In this document: piece after piece, positions 6,362 to 11,498 of the stretch
Layout: every line of letters starts with the position of its first letter
Position numbering within the stretch: position 1 is the first letter of the stretch
Assembly (NCBI GenBank): GCA_023409995.1
Contig: JAEYQN010000085.1
Location: forward strand, 1 to 11,498
Direction: 5' to 3'
DNA from: Cyanobacteria bacterium OH_CBB_238
Lineage (GTDB): Bacteria > Cyanobacteriota > Vampirovibrionia > Gastranaerophilales > Gastranaerophilaceae
DNA length: 11,498 nt
Program-made: the position numbers and the translations under genes
The notes under the pieces: model-generated
Told to the model about the DNA's origin: nothing
The model's database searches: none
The model's input: only the letters and a program-made list of their open reading frames with translations

Positions 6362-7144
6362 TTGGGTTATAAACAGATATTAGATAAGATTATTTGGTCT
6401 TTTTCAACACTTAATGGATATTATGGATGCCCATATTATTTTTATCAATACAAGATTTTGGGAGAAGAGGGGATTCAAAACTATTATACTGAGAATGGAT
6501 CTTTATGTCATTCCATATTAGAAAGAATATTCAGAAATGAATTAAATGTAAATGATTCTGTAGAAGTGTATATTGATGAATACGATTTAATTTGTAATAA
6601 GGTAAAACAATCTACGATGGATAATACATTTGAATCGTGTTGCGATTACTTCTGTACTTTAGATTTAAGTAGACTATCAGATTATGAAATAACGGGCGTT
6701 GAATTAAAATGTGAGTTCAAGATTGATAAGTATAACTTTGTTGGATACATAGACCTTTTAATTAAAGATAAGAAAAGTGAAGAATACATAATAATAGATC
6801 ATAAAAGTTGTCCACATTTTTTGAAAAAGAATGGAGAACCACTAAAAAACTCGCTAGAAGATTACTTAGGATATAAGAAACAAATGTACTTGTATAGTAA
6901 ATATATCTATGAAACCTATGGTAAGTTTCCTAAAAAACTATGCTGGAATCATTTTAGAGATGGTGGAACAACTACAGTAATTGATTTTGACATGAAAGAA
7001 TACGAGGAAACATTGATTTGGGCTAAAGAAATCATTAGAAAAATCTATAAAGATAAAAGATTTGAAGCTAAACAAAGTTATATGAAGTGTTTTCAGCTAT
7101 GTAATTTTAGAGACGAATGTGAATACAAAAATTTGGAGGAATAG
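6362..7144 (+). CDS. PD-(D/E)XK nuclease, Cas4/AddB-like with probable Fe-S cluster
   Basis: The 260-residue protein has the RecB-family nuclease layout. WSFSTLNGYYGCP opens it (12-24), followed by the H50 region (GSLCHSILE), the catalytic FVGYIDLL (D131), IIIDHKS (D146, K148) and the YKKQMYLYS motif (Q174). Four cysteines fit the iron-sulfur staple of Cas4 and AddB: C23 near the N-terminus and C243, C247 and C253 at the C-terminus. The family cleaves or resects DNA ends. A TTG start is set by GAGGT at 6352-6356; no ATG is available nearby. It lies between primase and polymerase with only 3-bp and 2-bp gaps, so it is probably a replication or recombination nuclease, possibly the exonuclease partner of the annealing protein. 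It is not evidence of CRISPR, since no cas1/cas2 or repeats occur. Confidence 0.85.
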   Translation: MGYKQILDKIIWSFSTLNGYYGCPYYFYQYKILGEEGIQNYYTENGSLCHSILERIFRNELNVNDSVEVYIDEYDLICNKVKQSTMDNTFESCCDYFCTLDLSRLSDYEITGVELKCEFKIDKYNFVGYIDLLIKDKKSEEYIIIDHKSCPHFLKKNGEPLKNSLEDYLGYKKQMYLYSKYIYETYGKFPKKLCWNHFRDGGTTTVIDFDMKEYEETLIWAKEIIRKIYKDKRFEAKQSYMKCFQLCNFRDECEYKNLEE

Positions 7145-7146
7145 AC

Positions 7147-10100
7147 TTGGTAGATAAATCGGTAGTAGAACAATGTATAAGTAAACTTAACTTTAAATTT
7201 CCTTATTCTGCGGATGAGTGGCTAAAACTAAATATGGTGATGGAGAACTATCACAAGCATACGACATGGTCTGATCTTGTTCAAATTGATTCTGCTACCG
7301 ATATTGTTGAGTTTATGCAAAAACTTGATTCTTATGGGTGTAAAAGTTTGTTTAGCGGAGAACATGGATACCAGGGAGAATGGCTTTATGTTTATGACTT
7401 GTGTAATAAGTCTTTGAATCCGGAAAATAGAAAAAAAATGAAATTATCTAATCCATTGAAATTCAGATATTCCACAGAAATGTATTGGGTTAAAGATGCG
7501 GATGAATCAGAAATAGTAAAACATATTGACAAAAAAGGAAAAAAATCTTTTACAGAAAGAAAAGATAATAAGAATTGCCACATTGTAATAGTTGCTAGGA
7601 ATTATAATGCAATGAGAAAACTTAATTATTTAATTTCAAAAGCACATGAGGATGGATATTACTATAAACCTCGCACAGATTTAAAAGAGTTGTTTAAATT
7701 GACAGGAGATGATGTTTATATTACGTCTGCGTGTACTTTTGGCTGGAAATATGAAGACGCTGACCAAATTTGGCTGAAGATTCATGAACATTTTGGAGAT
7801 AGTTTCTTTTTAGAATATCAAGCTCATAACACCGACGAGCAGAAGAAATTAAACAAGAAAATTTCATCTATGGCTAAAAAACATGGGATTCAAACAATCG
7901 TAGGACTAGACACTCATTACATTAACGAAGAAGACAAAATTAAGAGAGATAACCTGTTAAAGAGAAAAAAAACACAGTATCCAGAAGAAAATGGTTGGTA
8001 TATGGATTTCCCTAATGGTAAAGAAGTTTATCGAAGGATGAAAGAACAAGGAGTTTTGAACGACGAAGAAATCATAGTTTCCATGCTAAACACCCACATT
8101 TTTACAGATGGTTGCGAAGATGTGACTTATGATACTGGTTTTAAAATTCCTATTCTTGACGAGTATAAGAATTACACCTATGAACAAAGGGTAGATATTT
8201 TAAAACAAATATTAAATGAAAACTATAAAATTAAAGAAACTGAAAAATCAAAAGAAAAAGTAGATGGTATTAGATACGAATATGGAGAAATAAAAGATAG
8301 TGGTACTGTCGACTACTTCCTTGATAATTATAAATTAGTACACTTAGCTACTTCAGAAGAATACGGTGGAGTATTAACAACAACATCAAGAGGAAGTGCA
8401 GCGTCTTACTATACGAGTAAGTTATTGGGTTTTACTACAATTGATAGATTTAATTCAGAAGTGCCTATTTATCCTCAGAGATTTGTAACTAAAGATAGAA
8501 TTCTATCTTCTCATCAAATGCCAGATATAGATTTTAATGTTGCGAAACAAAGTCCTTTTGTAAAAGCAGGGAAGGAGTTGTTTGGAGAATATGGATGTGT
8601 CCCCCTTCTTGCCGTTGGAAAATTGGGTGAAAAATCTGGTTTTAAGTTATATGCAGACATTAAAGGTATCGATTCGTCTATAGCAAATGATATATCTAAA
8701 TGTATAGAACAATATAACGAAGCATTAAAACAAGTAGATGATGAGGATGATAAAGAGAATATTTTTATTGAAGACTATATTACAGATAAGAAATATTTAA
8801 CAATATTTAATGACAGTAAACCATATCAAGGCATTATTGAACAAGCTAAAGTTCATGCGTGTGGGTATTTACTTTTTAACGGAAATCAAAATCAGACAGA
8901 TGTAATAGGGTATGGGGATATAAGATATGAAATTGGTTTAATTCGTTGCGTCTCAAAGAGTGGAAACTCTACAATAGTCGCTTGTGTTGAAGGTGGACTA
9001 TTAGATGCATATGGGTATGTCAAAGACGATTTTCTTATCGTAGATGTTGTTGGAATTATTGATAAATTGTATAAGTCAATAATGAATAGAGTACCTTCTA
9101 CAACAGAGTTGAGAAAAATGGTTGCATATGACAAACCAACGTGGGATTTATATGCAAATGGAATTACTTGTTGCCTGAATCAATGTGAAAAACCATCCAC
9201 AACCAAAAAGGCAATGAAATATAAGCCACAAAACATAAAGGAATTGGCTGCGTTTATTGCTGGTATAAGGCCAGGATTCAAGTCTTTAATAAATGGGTTT
9301 TTGGAAAGAATTGAGTATACTAGTGGCGAAAAAGCTATTGATGAATTATTGGAGGATTGTTTCCATTATATGCTATACCAAGAGTCTGTTATGAACATAT
9401 TTTCTTACCTTGGAATACCTATTGAAGATAGCTATGACACTATAAAGAAGATTAGCAAGAAGAAATTAGTCGGTGAAGCATTACAAAAAGTTAAAAAATC
9501 AATGAAAGAACATTGGAATAATAATATTGGTAACACGGATAACTTTGAGCCAGTGTATAAAGTTGTAAAGAATAGTGCAAAATATTCGTTTAATGCTCCT
9601 CATGCCTTATCAATGGCAAATGATAGCTTGTATGAAGCATGGTCAAAAGCGCATTATACTCCAATATTTTATGAGGTTACATTAAATCATTATCAAGAAA
9701 AGAAGGATAAGAATAAAGTTGCTGATTTACTTAGGGAAGCTACTACATATTTTGGGTACTCTATTGGCAAATATGAATATGGAAAAGACAATTCAAAATT
9801 TACGGTAGATGATAAAGAAAAAATCATATACCCTGATTTAGCAAGTGTAAAGGGTATGGGAAAACAAACGCTAATTGACTTATTGAATATATATCAACGT
9901 GGAATAGATGATTTTGTGGAAATCAGAAAAGAAATTAAAGGAACAAGCGTAGATAGAACTATTTTCAGAGATCTCACTAAAATTGGGTATTTCAAAAGAT
10001 ACGGCAGTATAAAAAAGCTGCTTAAAATACTTGATATTTATGAATATTGGCAAGGAAGTTCTGGAATAGGGAGAAAAACAATCTCTAAAAAGGACATTGA

Positions 10101-10608
10101 AAGTTTAGGTTTAGATAAAATAGACATAAAAAAATATGCTACTGATGTGCTTGAGACTGGAAATATAAGCAAAACCCAATATTCAAATGCTAATTGGCTG
10201 GGGATTGTTAAAGCATTATCTTGTCATATTCCAAATGATGAATATGGAATCGCCACCTTGGCAAAATTTCAAGTAGAAGTATTAGGATATGTAGATATTA
10301 TAGATGAAAATATAGATCCACGATATACAGTAATTACAGAGTTAGATACAAAATATTCTCCTAAATTTATAGGGTACTGTTTACAAAACGGAAAGACAGC
10401 AGAATTAAAAATACATAAAAGAAAAAATTACAACAATAAATCAATAAAAGTTAGTTTTAATGATTGTCCCGTAGAAGATGGAGATGTTATATATCTTAGA
10501 CAGTGGAAGAGGGAGCAATCACGAAAAAAGGTTGGAGATAATGAATGGAAAGACATTCCTGGAGTGTTTGATAATTGGATAAAAGATTATTATAAAATAG
10601 AAATGTGA
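7147..10608 (+). CDS. dnaE: DNA polymerase III alpha subunit (DnaE-like, with PHP domain)
   Basis: This 1153-residue C-family polymerase is complete in its catalytic parts. The N-terminal PHP domain shows H36 and H38 (YHKHT), D43, E72-H73 (SGEHG), E111, H145, C196 and D255-H257 (LDTHY), apparently an intact metal site. The polymerase core has GSAA (416-419), PDIDFN (459-464, catalytic D460 and D462) and the third acidic residue in GYVKDDF (D627 or D628). RPG (708-710), YQE (744-746) and FNAPHA (815-820) follow. A helix-hairpin-helix, VKGMGKQTL, is at 901-909 and an OB fold spans about 1041-1120. The protein ends about 30 residues later, so the tau-binding C-terminal domain of cellular DnaE seems absent, and no clear QxxLF clamp motif is seen. 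It starts at TTG 7147, seven bases after GGAGG (7135-7139). It would be the phage replicase. Confidence 0.93.
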   Translation: MVDKSVVEQCISKLNFKFPYSADEWLKLNMVMENYHKHTTWSDLVQIDSATDIVEFMQKLDSYGCKSLFSGEHGYQGEWLYVYDLCNKSLNPENRKKMKLSNPLKFRYSTEMYWVKDADESEIVKHIDKKGKKSFTERKDNKNCHIVIVARNYNAMRKLNYLISKAHEDGYYYKPRTDLKELFKLTGDDVYITSACTFGWKYEDADQIWLKIHEHFGDSFFLEYQAHNTDEQKKLNKKISSMAKKHGIQTIVGLDTHYINEEDKIKRDNLLKRKKTQYPEENGWYMDFPNGKEVYRRMKEQGVLNDEEIIVSMLNTHIFTDGCEDVTYDTGFKIPILDEYKNYTYEQRVDILKQILNENYKIKETEKSKEKVDGIRYEYGEIKDSGTVDYFLDNYKLVHLATSEEYGGVLTTTSRGSAASYYTSKLLGFTTIDRFNSEVPIYPQRFVTKDRILSSHQMPDIDFNVAKQSPFVKAGKELFGEYGCVPLLAVGKLGEKSGFKLYADIKGIDSSIANDISKCIEQYNEALKQVDDEDDKENIFIEDYITDKKYLTIFNDSKPYQGIIEQAKVHACGYLLFNGNQNQTDVIGYGDIRYEIGLIRCVSKSGNSTIVACVEGGLLDAYGYVKDDFLIVDVVGIIDKLYKSIMNRVPSTTELRKMVAYDKPTWDLYANGITCCLNQCEKPSTTKKAMKYKPQNIKELAAFIAGIRPGFKSLINGFLERIEYTSGEKAIDELLEDCFHYMLYQESVMNIFSYLGIPIEDSYDTIKKISKKKLVGEALQKVKKSMKEHWNNNIGNTDNFEPVYKVVKNSAKYSFNAPHALSMANDSLYEAWSKAHYTPIFYEVTLNHYQEKKDKNKVADLLREATTYFGYSIGKYEYGKDNSKFTVDDKEKIIYPDLASVKGMGKQTLIDLLNIYQRGIDDFVEIRKEIKGTSVDRTIFRDLTKIGYFKRYGSIKKLLKILDIYEYWQGSSGIGRKTISKKDIESLGLDKIDIKKYATDVLETGNISKTQYSNANWLGIVKALSCHIPNDEYGIATLAKFQVEVLGYVDIIDENIDPRYTVITELDTKYSPKFIGYCLQNGKTAELKIHKRKNYNNKSIKVSFNDCPVEDGDVIYLRQWKREQSRKKVGDNEWKDIPGVFDNWIKDYYKIEM

Positions 10609-10667
10609 GGATGTGACACAAAATATTAAATAGGCGAAAATACACAGATTCAGAAATACAAAATATA

Positions 10668-11156
10668 TTGAAAAATATCGTAATTCTTGTAGATACAAGA
10701 GAAAAATCAAATACACATATTTTAGATTATTGGGATAAACACAAAATATCATATGAACAAATGGCTTTGCCTTCTGGTGATTATAGCTTTGCTTTAAATC
10801 CAATAGGAGAATTAGACATTTTACATAAACAGTATTTCCATAATGATATAATACTTGAGCGAAAAAATTCACTAGAGGAACTATCTGGTTGCTTTGCTCA
10901 GACGAGAGAAAGATTCAATGATGAGTGGAGTAGGTGTTATGCAAAAAGAAAATATCTCTTAATTGAGAATGGGACATACTATGATTTGGTAAATGGAAAT
11001 TATAAGACGCAGTATAATTCAAAAAGCTACTTAGGATCATTACATAGTTTTAATGCGAAGTATGGGCTAGAAATCGTATTTATGCCTGATAAACTGCTTA
11101 GTCCGGTCTATATTTTAGCAACATTCCAATACTATTTGAGATACTTAATTAAGTGA
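10668..11156 (+). CDS. ERCC4/XPF-type nuclease
   Basis: The product has the ERCC4 nuclease signature in order: VDTREK (residues 8-13; D9, E12), SGDYSF (36-41; D38), and ERKNSLEEL (64-72), which corresponds to the family's ERKxxxD with Glu in place of Asp. At 162 residues it is a single nuclease domain with no helix-hairpin-helix tail, so it would need a partner or DNA structure for specificity. The family cuts branched DNA, and phage members are thought to process replication or recombination intermediates. The start is unsettled. The TTG at 10668 has no SD, and the frame stays open and protein-like upstream to a TGA at 10614-10616 (KYTDSEIQN precedes ILKN) without any ATG, GTG or TTG. The real N-terminus may therefore be up to about 15 residues longer, from a rare start codon or a damaged one. 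Confidence 0.82.
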   Translation: MKNIVILVDTREKSNTHILDYWDKHKISYEQMALPSGDYSFALNPIGELDILHKQYFHNDIILERKNSLEELSGCFAQTRERFNDEWSRCYAKRKYLLIENGTYYDLVNGNYKTQYNSKSYLGSLHSFNAKYGLEIVFMPDKLLSPVYILATFQYYLRYLIK

Positions 11157-11157
11157 G

Positions 11158-11484
11158 GTGGGAATTATACATAATTATTCAGTTAACAAATATTACGGAC
11201 ATTTTTGGCAGTGTTACAGAATAAAAGCTGATTCTAAGGAAGATGCTTGGGATAGAGCAGAAAAGGACGGGTTCTTGGAATATCAACAAGTCTATAGGGA
11301 AGAGAAAGATTTAGACTCTCCAGGATATGTTGTTGATTTAGATGAAAAAGTAAAAGAAGAATCCCCTATATCAGAGGAACAGTATTATGAATGGATGAGA
11401 GAAGCAATAGAAAAAGGTATGTGTGTAACACAAAAGGAGTATGAAAAATCATTAGGATTACCATTCACAGATGTTTGGTATTAA
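11158..11484 (+). CDS. Hypothetical phage protein, 108 aa
   Basis: This 108-residue protein opens MGIIHNYSVNKYYGHFWQCY, then IKADSKEDAWDRAEKDG, an arrangement seen in small unassigned phage proteins in which a short beta hairpin is followed by an Ala-rich helix. It is acidic overall (VVDLDEKVKEESPISEEQ at about 60-77) and ends LPFTDVWY. No enzymatic motif, signal or membrane segment is visible. The GTG at 11158 begins one base after the stop of the nuclease gene and overlaps the best SD-like string (GAGGTGGG, 11156-11162 region). It may therefore be read by stop-start coupling, or the true start may be a non-standard codon a few triplets later. Confidence 0.65.
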   Translation: MGIIHNYSVNKYYGHFWQCYRIKADSKEDAWDRAEKDGFLEYQQVYREEKDLDSPGYVVDLDEKVKEESPISEEQYYEWMREAIEKGMCVTQKEYEKSLGLPFTDVWY

Positions 11485-11493
11485 GGAGAGAAT

Positions 11494-11498
11494 ATGAT
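11494..11498 (+). CDS. Start of a further gene (partial, cut by window end)
   Basis: AAGGAGAG at 11483-11490 overlaps the stop of the preceding gene and is followed by an ATG at 11494-11496. The spacing and overlap match the other gene junctions in this operon, so a new gene very probably begins here, but only its first codon is inside the window. Confidence 0.5.

Noticed and set aside
6362..7144. Cas4-like nuclease as part of a CRISPR-Cas system
   Set aside because: No direct-repeat array and no cas1, cas2 or effector gene is present; the context is phage replication.
10519..10872. 117-codon open frame on the minus strand across the polymerase end and the ERCC4 gene
   Set aside because: It is opposite two well-supported genes, its product is an unnatural run of Phe, Tyr, Leu and Ile expected from the complement of A-rich coding DNA, and it has no SD or neighbours on that strand.

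Overview
The window is AT-rich (roughly two-thirds A+T by eye). Every convincing gene is on the + strand. Genes are tightly packed, often with the Shine-Dalgarno (SD) of one gene overlapping the stop codon of the previous one. Strong AGGAGG-type SDs, frequent TTG/GTG starts and the protein families point to a temperate or virulent phage, or a prophage, of a low-GC Firmicute, most likely a Clostridia-type host. The host call is inference from style and families. There are no structural, lysis, integrase or repressor genes here; this is an early/replication region.

Layout. Positions 1-2177 hold the end of an upstream gene and six small accessory genes. Five are unrecognised, and one of those appears frameshifted at an A8 run at 464-471. 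The sixth (1448-1861) looks like an alpha-crystallin/Hsp20 small heat-shock protein. Positions 2178-2394 form the only sizeable gap (217 bp). It carries a near-consensus sigma-A promoter (TTGACA, 17 bp, TATGAT with an extended -10 TG) and a leader of about 147 nt with a possible short leader ORF. From 2395 an unbroken operon follows: Sak3/DUF1071 single-strand annealing protein, SSB-like protein, small zinc-finger-like protein, DnaB-family helicase, TOPRIM primase, PD-(D/E)XK nuclease with a probable Fe-S cluster, DNA polymerase III alpha subunit with PHP domain, ERCC4-type nuclease, a 108-aa unknown protein and the first codon of another gene.

How the genes work together. The operon supplies most of a replisome: helicase unwinds, primase makes primers, SSB coats single strands and the C-family polymerase extends. 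The annealing protein and two nucleases can support recombination-dependent replication and intermediate processing. No clamp, clamp loader, epsilon exonuclease or helicase loader is recognisable here, so those would come from the host, from genes outside the window or from the unknown ORFs. The overall gene set resembles the replication blocks of large siphophages that carry their own DnaE-like polymerase (SPbeta-type); that comparison is from memory, not from a search.

No tRNA, rRNA, CRISPR array, insertion sequence or convincing rho-independent terminator was seen.
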